The notes: a model not told the origin generated them from the letters alone. A stretch of DNA of 64,000 bases from Protaetia brevitarsis (GCA_004143645.1 RXPK01000086.1:372001-436000); one strand, 5' to 3'; counted from the first letter of the stretch, positions 45,751 to 57,850 are shown. Translations and numbers: made by a program.

Positions 45751-48281
45751 TTGCACTTTAACAGACTAAAATGAGAACACCGGGCGAGAATGTCCCCCTT
45801 CGATTTTTGATGAAACCTTAAACGATCGAAAGGTACCTTAATAAGAACAGTATTTTTTTTTCGGCGTAATACGCAGATTTTGGGGTAAAGCCCTCCAAAG
45901 TTGGACGATTATTTCAAATTTTTGCAAATATTTCCTAAATTATAACAGATATTCAATTTTCTTCTTAACATAATTTGCAGCATATTGCATGGCCCCAAGG
46001 GTGGCGTCGTCCGTATTCGCAAAAGTTAATAACGGGGACGGGGTACACCGTACCCACATTTTTTTTACATTTTTCTTTTTCTTATTCATCAAAAGAAGGC
46101 CGATTTTACATAAAATACGATGATGTATAACAAGTTTAAGAAAATTAATAATTGTAAAAATAAAAAATAATAATAGAGCTTCAAAATTAATAACTTGTCT
46201 ATTGTATAAATCAAATAAACTATAACAGAAATAAGTTTTTATCCTAACATAATTTCAGCATAATAACTAGTCTCAAGGTAGATATCTTCATAAAAAGCTA
46301 ATAACGGGGGACGGGGTACCCCATACCCCGCATTTTTTTAATAATAAGTTTATTCATTATTCATCAAAAAAAGATCCGCTTTTACATAGAAAACGGTGAA
46401 TGTTAAAATTAAAATATAAGAAAATTAATAATAGTAATACTAATAGTTGCGCAATCATTGTTTCGACCTGTTAAATGTGTATATTTCTTCTTCGGTATCT
46501 GGTAACCTCACTTCAAATCATTTCAACACTGGCTAAGGACGTTTTCTCTCGAATACCGGCCAAAGAGTGTCCTTTTGATTGATTCTTGGATTGGGCATTG
46601 TGTTGCCGAACATCAGCAATTAGTGCTAAAGACAAACTTTGAACATTTTAAATATCCAAAAAAAAACGACAGCGATGGTACAACCTCTAGATGTATATGG
46701 TTTTAGACTGTGGAGAAAATTTTGTTAGAACTTTTTCGGATATAGTATTCTTTATGAACTACGACATAGATTTACATCAGAGAATAATATTATTAAGTTT
46801 GCAATCCCTACCCATAATCAGTTTTCTTCCTCAAGATTTTTCGCATATTCAAGTACTCGTGGTATAAGAGTGGAATACGTTGAGGAAGTACTGGGCCCTT
46901 TAAAAATCCTGTAGAGTTTTGTTTTAACAAAGATGCGCAGTCTACACCCTTGTGTGTATTTGCAATAAACCAGCTATTGTGCGGTGTTCATGGTGCAAAA
47001 AAATCTGTGTTTTAAACACTTTTACACAGACTATCACTACTGTAATACTTACATAGCTTAATTACTGTATGTATATTAATCTTGTTCGCTATTATCATGT
47101 ATTATATGTCATGTATTTAAACATTTATAAGAATTATAATGTTTTTCTAATTTTGTTCTATTGTTTCCGAAATGTTATAATCGTTACAAACACATTAGTT
47201 ATATTTATGCTCCATTAAATACTTACATTGTACACCTACATTGCACGAAAAAACTTGAAATAAATTAAAATAATATATGTATGTATTATTTAATCCTTCG
47301 TCCTGTGTAGCAATTTGTTCATATATACGCATAAAGGATTATGAGTATTCTAAAAATGAATAACATTTTATTAAGGAAATATATAAAACGCAGTCACTAA
47401 CTGCAGATGATAAAACGATTTATATTGCTACCACCGATAAAAGTTTCGTATTGTATATAGTATAAGTTAGTAGGCATAGAAAGGTTTGACCATAGCTTGT
47501 CGAGTAGATACAATTCTAAATTAAGAAATATTTAAGTAAGGAGCAGCGAAGTAACGATAACAAATAATTGTTGGTAATGTACTGTATTATTATTATTACA
47601 ATTATTTTTATTATTAATCCTCCAAATTATTACTATTGTTTTCTATGTAAAGCGATCTTTTTTTGATGATACATGAATAACTTATATAAAAAAATGCGTG
47701 GGTATGGGGTACCCCATACCCCCGTTATTAGCTTTTTATGAAGATATCTACCTTGAGATCATGTATTATGCTGGAAATTATGTTAAGGATAAAAACTTAT
47801 TTCTGTTATAGTTCATTTGATTTATATCAATAGACAAGTTTATTAATTTTGAAGCTCTATTATTATTTTTCTATTTTTTACAATTATTAATTTTCTAAAC
47901 TTGGTTATACATCATCGTATTCTATGTAAATCGCGTTCTTTTGAATGAATAAGAAAAAGAAAAATGTAAAAAAAATGGGGGGTAAGGGTAACCCGTCCTC
48001 CGTTATTAACTTTCTGCGAATACGGACGACGCCACCTTAGGGCGCATGCATATGCTGCAAATTATGTTTAAGAAGAAAAATTTAATATCTGTTATAAATT
48101 TAGGAAATATTTGCAAAAATTGAAAAATCGTCTAAAACTTTGGAGGGTGCTGTACCCAAAATCGTGGCGGATACGCGATAAAGAAAAAATACGTGTTCTC
48201 TTTATTTAAGGTACTCTTTCGATCTGTTCAGTTTCATCGAATCGGAGGGGGGCACCCGCCGGTGTTCCCTTGTAAGTGCAA
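45751..48281. mobile_element. Large foldback element with ~0.69-kb arms containing tandem units
   Basis: Left arm about 45751-46445 and right arm about 47580-48281 are diverged reverse complements; termini read TTGCACTT…GAACACCGG and its complement. Within each arm a unit of about 270 bases is repeated twice: AATAACGGGGACGGGGTAC at about 46030 and AATAACGGGGGACGGGGTAC at about 46301, each followed by T-rich sequence, TTATTCATCAAAAGAAGG-type sequence and TTTTACATA. The right arm holds matching units near 47700 and 48000. Arms built of repeats plus a unique loop are the layout of foldback elements. The loop contains a transposase-like remnant. Arm divergence shows the copy is old. Confidence 0.85.
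46640..47040 (+). pseudogene. Transposase-like C-terminal remnant in the foldback loop
   Basis: Two plus frames give TTAMVQPLDVYGFRLWRKF, then ELRHRFTSENNIIK, THNQFSS-RFFAYSSTRGIR, VEEVLGPLKNPVEFCFNKD and, near the end, QKNLCFKHFYTDYHYC. The 'QPLDVY-FxxWKxFV' followed by 'FCFN…C…KxLCxxHF…YHYC' order resembles the C-terminus of a DDE-type transposase found in several animals, with a terminal Cys/His cluster. I cannot name the family with confidence. Frameshifts and stops make it non-functional. Its place between the arms suggests that it derives from the autonomous ancestor of this foldback element. Confidence 0.45.
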
Positions 48282-48865
48282 TAAAAAAGAATTCAACAGA
48301 TTCCAATCTGTTCCGAAGACACACGGAAAGATCGGAAAGATTTTTTATTTTTTATTTTTGATATAACGCTTTGAATTTTGAAAATATACGAAAAAATGTA
48401 TTATTATATATATTTTTTTTAATTCTAAAATAGCTTGACTATAAACTATTTCAATCAGATTTACATTACTACGTTTGGGCTCTCAGGATTCATCGTCTAC
48501 TTAAATCTCTACTTAAATATGAAATTGTTTCGTGGCGTTCACGCAATCGCCTGTAGGTAATATATGCATCTATGAGACATGTGAAAAACTTTATATGCTC
48601 TGTATCTACTGTTTTAGCTGTTATATGTAGGAGTATTTTTTTTTGTGATTTTCATTCAGACTTTTTCGGCTTTGTATATAGTTCCCATCCAATTGCGCCT
48701 ACATTTTCTTCTACATGCGTTTTCAATAAATTCTTTGAAAGCATTGTTAATTCGTGTATATACATACTAGCCTAGTATTAAATATTGTTAGTTTTCTATG
48801 AAATTTTAAATGTAAAATCTCGAATTACTTCATTCGTCCTTACACTTCTGTTTTATAAAATACAC

Positions 48866-49395
48866 CAGGTGTTTCGGTTCATTAGTGCTGCGCTTGTAAC
48901 TTTTTTATTCCTACATATTTTTTAATAATTCTTTTTCTTATAATTTCTGTCGCCCCCAGCTTTACCTGAAATACGCTAATTTAAAATTTTAAATAGAACA
49001 TTTTGTATATTTTACCACATTTGACTTCTGTCTATTTTTCTGAGCCCGAAAACGGACGATTTATTAATTTTTGCTTCTCGGGGTTACCGAAATTGAATTT
49101 TTATTTTTCAATCTAAAATGCCGTGGGTACCCTAAAAATCATCGTAGCTGTTAACATAATACCGATTTATTTTATACGTCTTATATGACGTAATAGAAAC
49201 ATCTTTTTTTGAGAATTTTTTGATGAACAGGCGTTTTTCTTAAATGGAACCTTATGGATCCTCTACATTAGTTTAAAATTTTTGAAAGTTTTTATGATAC
49301 TCTAATGTTACTAAATATTAGGTATTCGAACAAATGTCATTTCTCTGAACGTTCAAAATGCTGGGTATATTCAAAAAGCTACAGGAATGTGCGTT
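48866..49395. mobile_element. Possible one-ended IS630-type fragment
   Basis: TACACCAGGTGTTTCGGTTC at about 48861 looks like a terminus of the TACAGGGTGTTTCGG type, and the downstream 500 bases have the AT-rich, ORF-free look of a subterminal region with AACATTTTGTAT- and GGGTATAT-like motifs. No opposite end or transposase is seen. Confidence 0.35.
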
Positions 49396-49399
49396 AAAA

Positions 49400-52180
49400 T
49401 TGTAGGTATCACAGAAAACTAGGCCGTTGCTAGAATTAAACCATAGCTTCATGGGTTGTCATTGTGTGCTTCAAAGTTTATGCTAATTAGTTAAGTTTTG
49501 TTTTTATTCTGTTATTTAACGATCTACTTGTTATTTTGTGATTATTATTTTTGTAAATTAATGTGCAATTCACTCACATGTACTCCTGAAATGAACAGGT
49601 TTATCTTTGCTGCTGTCAATGAAAAATAATAAAAATAACTTTAAAATCTTGTTTTCTTAATGTCTTCAAATCTTGAGAGGGCGAAGTGGGAGATCGAATT
49701 GGGCGCCATTCAGTGAGCCCCCTACATTATAACAAATCTTATTAAGATCTTTTTTTGATTTGATGCAGTGTTTTAGAGATATTCCGTTGTCTCAAGATAA
49801 AAAACTCACCCTGGATATTGGTAAAACCATGCAATATTTAGAAAATAGAATACAAGGAGATAAATATAACAAAAATCTTACAGCTTTAAAAAACTATGAA
49901 CTAACTCAAAATAATATCTTTGGGAATTTCCTTGGGATTTCCAATGTTTTGACTGTAAAATAACTAATTCCACAATTTTATTTTAATTCCTTGTTGCAAG
50001 AGATAGGAAATGTTCGAAACTCTAATTCAAGACACTTTTTGTAGGGGGAAAAATCGAAGTTCCAGTGGAATTTGAAGTTCCTTCAAGAAATATTTTTTTT
50101 TTATTTCTTGGTCTACTTCACCAGCAATACTATATAAAGACCAAATGAAGAACTAAAATTAGTATAATATGAACATTAATTAAGTAGTCATTAAAAATTA
50201 TTAAAAGTTGCAGCGATTACGACGAATGATAAAACAAATATTAAAAAGCAGAAAATTATTTTTCTAGTAGTTCGAATAAAACAAAAGTAGCAGTAGGAAA
50301 AAAAAGTAGTCAAAACTATTCCCATACATAAGGAAATTAATGCAGGAGAAGAATTGAGAAGTAAGAAAAGAATTAATCACAGAAGCCAGATTTTTTTAGA
50401 AAAATTAAAGGAAAATACGAGATGAGAAATTCAAAATCCAGAAGAAGAAAAAAAAACAAATTGAACCGGTGGAAACAAGTCTCGAATAAAATTCACTAAT
50501 GTGGCTAAAACACCTACAAAGGAAGGATCGAAAATCAAGAGGGTATCTGAAAGGAAGAAAATAAGAGAAAGGAAAAGAGGAATATATACGAAGGAAGTGG
50601 CAAGAATATACAATGAGAATGGTGGAAGCAGGAATATAAGCATAGTGGAGGATAGAATCTACCCAGATAATATGAAACTTACGACGAGCTTTACATTTGC
50701 TTGTCTTTGAATTGTCGACGGCAAGCTTGACAGTTCAAATGTTGAGACAAGCTCATTGTACCATTTGTGGAAACAACTTTAATAGTGTGAACATTGGGAA
50801 AAGGTTGTCACAGCATTTACAGCAAAATAATTTACCAGAAGCTTTGCGTAAGCGTTGTGACAAGGCTATTGTATCATTTACGGCGGCTTCATATATTTCC
50901 GAAATGATTCGGCCTCAATCGTTTCGGTACATAAGGACTACCTCTTTCTATATTTTTTACTAGATAATCATTGTTCCTTTTAAAATATCTAGAGTTCATG
51001 TTCCTAACTTAACAAATAAATCAAACGAAAACGTGAGCTATGTCCATTATGAAAGTGGATAAAAGTACTACACTGAGAAAAATATTGGACGTGATATCAA
51101 TGATCCACATTCATTGAGTGAATTTTCAACTACAGAACGAAATGGTTTACTGTCATGATAAAACATTATTTACAATCTTTGATTAAGTATTAGTATGATT
51201 TATTAGTGAAATCAATCCGTGGATAATATTTGTTATGGTAACTATATATTCATACGTCTAATAAATAATTTTGGATATGAACGAACATGCATTGTTATTT
51301 TTCCCTACAATTTTCATAAAATTATTCACGATATGAATGCAATAAAGTATTAAATGGTACATTCTTCGTTAGTTCAATGGTTTGCAATTTATTATAAGAA
51401 CGAACAAATGCATAATGAAAGATGGCAGTGATTGAATTACCGATTTACTTCGCGGTCGCTGACTGAGTGAGAGTTTGGCGTGTGGCCTCTAGAGGGCGTG
51501 CATCTAAACTCGTCATCTCTTAGGCGGGAAATCGAGAATAATACTTGAGACACGATACATATTTGAACGGGGAGTCGAATGCCGACAACTGGAGTTAGCT
51601 TTTTTGCTTGTCGCGACATCCTTGGAAAAAGATTATTCTGACCTTAAATTGTTATCCGGGCAATAAAGCAAGGTAAGGGGAAATGCTTAAATCCTGTATT
51701 GAAATGCTGATTTCTTACAAAAAATCTTTGCAGTTATTTCTTTTTAACTTGAAATCCGTATGGGATAATTAGAAAATGTTTTAACAGAGATGTGAGCAGT
51801 TTTCTTCATTTGAGTACTTACTCATTATTTTTTTTATATGTTGAATTCCAATTGGTATATGCTGTGTCGGTCTCTTATCCTGTAAGTAAGCTAATTCATG
51901 TTCGGTGAGGATAGAATATTCCGTACAGCTACTCACTAACGGTGTTCATAATTGCAGATTCATTCCGTAAGTAATTATTTCGTTAAATAGCATATACTTA
52001 ATAGAAGATGTTTAAATAAATTAGTTTCTGAGTAAATACACGCCAGCTACGAGGTGTTATTACACTACATAAAGTTAATATTTACACTTAATTGTAGAAA
52101 ATTAGGTTGCAATTAAAACAAACGGTACTTAAACATAGCTTTCCTTTTCCGTTCAAAAACTGTTCAGGTATACATTCTTT
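49400..52180. other. Noncoding stretch with unassigned short frames
   Basis: A 67-codon plus frame (49760-49963: …SQDKKLTLDIGKTMQYLENR…) and one of 88 codons (50697-50963, with HCTICGNNF) may be fragments of unidentified elements. Neither has a partner exon or a recognised domain. 51430-51620 is CG-richer without a usable frame. Confidence 0.35.
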
Positions 52181-52189
52181 TATTTCCAA

Positions 52190-52700
52190 CGGGGTGAGGA
52201 TTTTTCACCGCAAATCGCGAGCCCGTCAATTAAATTTGAATTAAACTGGCACTTTAATGTAAATCGAGTTTCCTCCAGCATCATCATCATCATCAACAAC
52301 ATCCTCATCGTCTTCGGCCCGAGAGGGGAGTAATATTTTAATTACCGCTCTCGCTTTACGATTTAATTCCGAGACGGGAGCGGTCGGCGGCGTCGGCATT
52401 GCCGCGTAGAAGCGCAAGCATTTCGAATTTAAAGCGCGTCAGCGCGAAAAACCTTTACGACGGCCGGTAACTTCACCGTCTCTGTCCGACTGCCAGATTG
52501 GGCCGCAGCCGTTCTCTCTCGTCGTTGTCATTACTTCGGCATTTAAATGTCTTCACGACCGGTAATTAATTTAATTAAGGCGAGGAATTAAAACATATGT
52601 TTAGAGTTTCGGAATTTCCTACTTAAATCCGACGCAATTACCCGACCGCGCAATTACTGCCTCAAGTGCACTTTTTAAATAAGTTATGAAACGAAATAAA
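52190..52700. promoter_or_regulatory. CG-rich, ORF-free island
   Basis: This block is far richer in CG dinucleotides than the rest of the window (for example GGGAGCGGTCGGCGGCGTCG near 52377 and ACGACGGCCGGTAAC near 52456) yet has no long open frame on either strand. It includes a (ATC)n tract, TAATTAATTTAATTAAGG and several TTTAAATT-type sites. A cis-regulatory element or promoter is the likeliest role, from composition alone. Confidence 0.35.
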
Positions 52701-53146
52701 AGGCCGGGTATTTTTACTGATCTTTCTTTTTGTTTTCTTTGTTGTGTAACATGTGTAAAACAGCGCTGAACACAGTATTAACATCCAATTATTAATTGCA
52801 TTTGAATTGTGAAACAGTATAGCTTTTAATTTCTTACGATTGTGTGTAGGTACCTATGTAATTGGAAATACCGGCTAATTATAAACATAAAATTACATCG
52901 GATGAAATTTGAATATATTTGAATACAATATAAAATAGTTTTGCGTCAGCAATAGCTACTTATTCTGAAACCACTATAAATTCCGATGTTATGCAAGTGG
53001 TAATAATTATAAAAACCCATAATTCTCCTTGTTTCTAATTACTTATATTTAAAATTTTCCTTTTTCATATAACTTAATCGATATTATAATGTCGAAACTT
53101 ACTATCGCTATTCACTAACATACCCACGGAGGACGCACTGGCATTA

Positions 53147-53207
53147 CTTCCAGAACTTGGACTACTTCTGTACTACAACTGTCTTCTTGTAGTCCAAGTT
53201 CTGGAAG
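53147..53207. repeat. Inverted duplication inside the PLE RT
   Basis: CTTCCAGAACTTGGACTAC (53147-53165) and its exact 19-base complement (53189-53207) flank 23 bases, and a third partial direct copy (ACTTGGACTAC) follows. Removing about 42 bases restores a continuous PLE reading, so this is a local templated inversion or replication-slip event, not part of the family sequence. Confidence 0.8.
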
Positions 53208-53424
53208 ACTTGGACTACAAGAAGACATCATTGAATTAGTGAAACTGTGCTTATCCACGACATACTTTTTGTATGAAGGAAAATACTACGAGCAGAAGAA
53301 CGGAACAGCAATGGGAAGCCCTTTATCACCAGTAATAGCCAACTTGTTTATGGAAGCATTTGAAGAAGAAGCCCAGCGATATGAAACCCAAGTGTTGGCT
53401 GCAATATGTCTACGATACTTTTGT

Positions 53425-53915
53425 AGTAATAATAATAATAATAATAGTTCTTTATTGTCCAACAGACGCATCCAATTACAGGACAATAGATACAAAATAA
53501 ACAACGTACAAATTAAATAAAATTCTAACTAAAGTAAAGTTACAAAATAATCTAGCCAACAACATATATATAACAAAAAAAATAATAACGTAAGACTAAA
53601 GAATTAAAAAAAAACGAATATCATACTCCAAACATCAAATATCAGGACGTAGCTTATTTGCATTACGGCACATTGTAGTAATAGGCGCTCTAACTAATAC
53701 ATTTGTATGGGCTGTTGGTATATAAAAGGTGTTTGTCGATCTACTCGCAATCCGAGGTACATTGAAATTTATTTTAGAAAGCAAATGCGAACAATCAATT
53801 TTGTTATTAATTAATTTAAGTAAAAAAGTAACGGAGTGATGCTCACGTCTACTAGTTAATGATGCAATATGAAGCTCACTCATTAATGGATCCAAATTGG
53901 GGGCAACAATATGAC
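53425..53915 (-). mobile_element. Nested 5'-truncated non-LTR retrotransposon
   Basis: On the minus strand it encodes the C-terminus of a non-LTR polyprotein: NLDPLMSELHIASLTSRREH, then FLLKLINNKIDCSHLLSKIN, FNVPRIASRSTNTFYIP and TNVLVRAPITTMCRNANKL (53640-53910), which follows the Jockey/CR1-type tail PLxxRR…FLYKLLNGxID…LLxxINFxVP…RTNxxxxSPI…N. A short 3' UTR with TTGGACAATAAAGAAC leads to an (ATT)n tail, (TAATAA)n on the plus strand at 53426-53447. It is inserted in reverse in the PLE between YDTF and HGEEKL. The frame is intact over its length, so the insertion is younger than the PLE. Confidence 0.88.
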
Positions 53916-54920
53916 AACACGGAGAAGAAAAGCTACAGCAGTTCTTGGAACACATAAACTCACAGCACCCAGCCATTAAGTTTACCATGGAGAAAGAACA
54001 AAATGGAAATCTCCCTTTCCTGGATGTTATGGTTAAGAAAACAAAAGAGGGAATGCTACAGCACGCAGTATTTAGAAAGAAGACGCACACCGATAGATAT
54101 CTGCATGTAAAATCTCACCATCACCCGCTGCAGAAAAAGACATTAATGCAAACATTGCTATCCAGAGCCGAAACCATCAGTGACGAACAACCAGTGAAAA
54201 GATTCATTTGGAGAAAGCACTAAAGAAGAATGGTTACACTGACATCGACATAAGCGAGACACTAAGAAGAAGACGACACTGGAGAAAACTACAGAACACG
54301 AAGAGGGATGACGTGTTTACCTACATAGCAGGAGTTACCGAAAAAGTAGGCCGAATTTTGAAGAAACGTAACGTACAAGTACGCTTCGGGACTGCAACAA
54401 TCTTCCGATCGCGAAGGATAAGATACCCAAGGGGCCCACAGAAGGTATCTACAAGATAACATGCAATGCGGACAGTGCTACGTCGGACAAACAGGAAGAG
54501 CCATCGACATAAGAAAAAGAACACGAGAGGGACGCAAGATTAAGAGGACCGAGCAATCAGCGGTGGCAGAACACATTACACGACACCGGACACAAAATGG
54601 ATTTCAAGAATGTAAAGTAATAACTACCACCAAGAACTACGGGAAAAGACTCATCAGGGAAGCCATAGAAATAGAGAAGGATAAACCGTTAACAGAGAAG
54701 AAGGTAACCACCTTAGCAACACGTGGAGAAGCCTACTACGAACCGTCACGGTCAATGGAGCGGAAACTACACGTTGGATGCACCAGGGGCGTATATAAGA
54801 AGAATGTCGGACCATGGAGAATCAGTTCAGGTATCCTGAAGAAGCCGTCAGTATGAACAGCGAAACGTCGAGCGAAAGTTTTGACACACGGCGAAACCCG
54901 CAAGAAGCTGTTAGTTATAG

Positions 54921-56666
54921 TTACACCGGCCGTGAAAGCCTACGCAGTGTTTCAAATAAATGTTGCCTGGAATCATATTCTGCACATTTTAAAATTAGTT
55001 TCAATAATGGCGGACTTCTGGTTGTACTGGAAGTAGATACTAACTATATTATTTTAAATGGAACACCCTGTATATTATTGTACTTTTGGATTCCCTGTTA
55101 AATTTAAATAACAATACGTTAGGCTAAATTGTACTGTTTGTGAATCGTCACAATTGTCGTTCTTATGACACATAAAATCCGCATCAGTTTATTGCAGCAC
55201 ATAGTCAGTACAGGTCAGTGAACGCGTGGGCAGGTATCATTGGACAACAGATCATAGGTTTGTTCTTTCATTACCAACGCCTGATGAGTAGGGTTTATAT
55301 GGAATTTCTTCAGAATAATTTGGGCGTTCTGTCAGAAAGTATTCCGTTAGCTACTCGTCAGCTGATGTGGTTCCAACACGATGGTGCTCCATCTCCCAAT
55401 ACTGTCGAATTTCGTCAGTTTTCGGATGTGTCTTTTTCAGACCGCTGGATTAGGCCTGGAGGACAGATGACAAATGGTCTCCGAGATCGCCAGATCTTAC
55501 AAGCTGTGCTTCCTTTTTATGGGGTTTCATTAAAAATGAAGTTTATGAGACGCCGGAAACAACACCTGACGATATGTGCCATCGTATTTTAAAAGTGTTT
55601 CAAGAAGTCACACCAGAAATGCTCAGAAATGTTCAAAAGTGTTTGCAAAAGCGATTTGAATTATGTAGCGCCTAAAACGGATCGCGTTATGAACATTTAA
55701 TGTAATAGTGTTGTACAAATTCTCTGTATAATGACGGCACTAACATTTAAAGTGTAACCTGTTGCGAGCAACAAGCTCGATGTGTATGTACCCCATTCGT
55801 TGCACAGAATAATGTAGTTCGAAAATTGTTCTGATTTATGGATATACCATACCATTATCTTTGCTATATTCATTTCCAACGCGCTTCAGTAAATTCTACA
55901 TTTTCTTAATTTCAAGTTTTGTTTGTTTCTGGTGGTCCTATTGTGTTCTGTTGGCCACTTTCTAAGTATACCAGTGTTAATGCAGTCAGTCCCAAGCCTG
56001 GTGAAATGCGGGAAGGCGGCCGGCGCTTCGCAATACGTATCTATCATGAAAAACTGAAAAATCGTGAATATATCCAAAACCTTTGGAGATAGACACAATG
56101 ACACTCGTATAAAATCGAAAGAAAATTAATTTTTACATCCATTTATCTGAAAATTGTTATACCATTCAATTCTAAAAAATCAAGTTATCCATGATTTTAG
56201 AGTTCGAAAATTACAGAGCCTTATTTAATAATTCTGTAATTTAAACACAACAATTTTAAAATAAAAGACGTGTGCTGTTTCATGATTAAGCGAAAACTGA
56301 AAACCGCATCTTTCTAACTTTCGTATTTTCCGGAGATATTTTCATATACCGCAGACATTGCAAATGTCATTTTTTTCGAAAAACGTCATGGAATTCGGAA
56401 ACGGTACAACTTAGCCCCAATGTATTTCTAACGTATTGTTATTTAAATTTAACAAGGAATCCAAAAGTACAATAATGCCAATGTGTTCCATTTGAAATAA
56501 TAAAGTTAGTATCTACTTCCGGTACAACCGGAAGTCCGCCATTACTGAAACTAATTTTAAAATGTCTAGAATATGATTCGAGGCAACATTTATTTGAAAC
56601 ATTTTTCCAATAAAACAATAATAAATCGGCTATGGACCGTTGCATCTTAGGCTGGACACCCGGTAT
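54921..56666. mobile_element. IS630-type transposon with ~200-bp inverted repeats
   Basis: Left arm 54921-55120 and right arm 56425-56666 are reverse complements (for example TTTCAAATAAATGTTGCCT and its complement; TTAAATTTAAATAACAATACGTTA with its complement at 56423-56446). The ends are CACCGG… and …CACCCGGTATA. The left arm lacks about 45 bases near the end. Both arms contain a TTCCGGTTGTACCGGAA-like palindrome, shared in type with the foldback element at 3.07 kb. The element directly abuts the PLE 3' end. Confidence 0.85.
55150..55673 (+). pseudogene. Transposase relic inside the 54.9-56.7 kb transposon
   Basis: Only the C-terminal half is present: SVNAWAGIIGQQIIGLFF, YMEFLQNNLGVL, LATRQLMWFQHDGAPSPNTV (second catalytic Asp in HDGAP), EFRQFSDVSFSDRWI, then RPGG…LRDRQIL and, in another frame, VYETPETTPDDMCHRI and VQKCLQKRFELC to a stop at about 55671. 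This is the WAGIIG…FFxxRL…QHDGAPxH…FPxRWIGRGGPxxWPPRSPDL family. The PRSPDL motif is lost by changes and a shift; the N-terminal DNA-binding half is missing. Confidence 0.85.
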
Positions 56667-56669
56667 ATG

Positions 56670-57850
56670 TAGTTCCTAAATGTAGGTAAAGATGGGGCCA
56701 TTTCTATTTCACATCAATAATAATGTATATTCGACACGAGAAGTGCAGTAGCCACGGTTATAAAATGTTAATCTGTGATGTTGATAACTGCTATGGTTTT
56801 AGGGTAAATTAATATCTCGTCTAAAGATATTTTACGCTTCATATTGAGATAAATAATTAATGCAGGAGTGTGGCGATTATTGGAACTAATCAAATTAATA
56901 TGTACGTTAAATAAGAATTGTTTTTAATTGAGGTATATTTTGTTTTGTTGTTTGGTTCAGAGTTTCGTTTTCAGAGATAATCGTGAATGAAGTCTGTATT
57001 TTTGATGTAGGTTGTTATTGCTAATACGCAATAAATATGTCCTGACACACATCCATTGTTGTTGTTATTCTATTTTTAATAATTTGTTTGTTCATACACT
57101 ACTTGGTAAAATTACCATCTTGGAGAAATAGCGTATAATATTCTATTAAGTATATGCCTGGTGAAAAGTTGCGAGCCGTTGATTGCATTTTCGGCGACTG
57201 GAAATGGGAGGGGTTTTAACTGTAAGCGTTGCTACGCACGGAGCTGCAGCGCAGATTTATTAAAGTTCCGAGAATTGTCATAGCTCAGCGGAATTAAATT
57301 ATATGAATATTAAAAGGTGTTTTAAAAGTCAATAATGAAAATAATATAACAAACAGATTCTAAAAAACCTAACAATAGTAAATAAACTATCTATTCGTCG
57401 GTAAATATCATATTATTGAAAAATATATATATTCGGGATACTTATTAATCATTAATTCATAAAATTCCATGCGACAATCGTCGGGGATTTATTCTTACAT
57501 AAATTTGCATCCGCGAGCAATTTGTTTAGGTGTCATACTAGGATTTTATCCCACTAATGCACAAATTAATTTCAGTATCATTGACATTTTTCGCTAGGAC
57601 ACTTTTATTTTTGTTATTTATTAATGTAAACATTATTTCAAAACGTCGGACTGCATTACGAACAGTAGTCGCGCTAGGAATGAATCCTTCGCAATAATTT
57701 ACTGCAAATAAATCGTGTGTAACTTTTGCTAAATTGCCACCGTAAATTGTGTCACAATAAAAAGTTTTTCCTCGGACGTATAATATTCATTTTTTTATAT
57801 AAAATTACTAACCGTTTGCACTACAACTTCTCAAATTTTTTGCTAACAGG
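56670..57850. other. Noncoding stretch
   Basis: No gene seen. 57140-57290 is CG-richer and frame-less. Confidence 0.4.

Larger units (their letters stand above)
53105..54920 (+). mobile_element. Penelope-like element (5'-truncated, RT plus GIY-YIG), interrupted
   Basis: The copy begins inside the RT at FTNIPTEDALALLPELGL (53111) and continues with TTYFLYEGKYYEQKNGTAMG, then SPLSPVIANLFMEAF (53255-53360) and, one base out of frame, QYVYDTF (53394-53415), where the catalytic Asp pair is damaged (YD for DD). After a nested insertion it resumes at HGEEKLQQFLEHINSQHP (53917), NLPFLDVMV, FRKKTHTDRYLHVKSHHHP, GYTDIDISETL, then GIYKITC (54444) and, after a shift, CGQCYVGQTGRAIDIRKR and ENxR…AEHITRH (54470-54590), the GIY-YIG nuclease. 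The 3' end at 54920 carries a hammerhead-like core (54836-54869). The same 3' end recurs at 13541. It cannot encode a working protein. Confidence 0.92.

Noticed and set aside
50501..50963. Two adjacent plus frames (Lys/Arg-rich, then HCTICGNNF)
   Set aside because: No recognised domain and no element ends; the Cys pair alone does not define a zinc finger.
53635..54090. Single 151-codon minus gene
   Set aside because: The frame runs across a junction: about 53640-53910 is a non-LTR C-terminus, the rest is antisense to the PLE.
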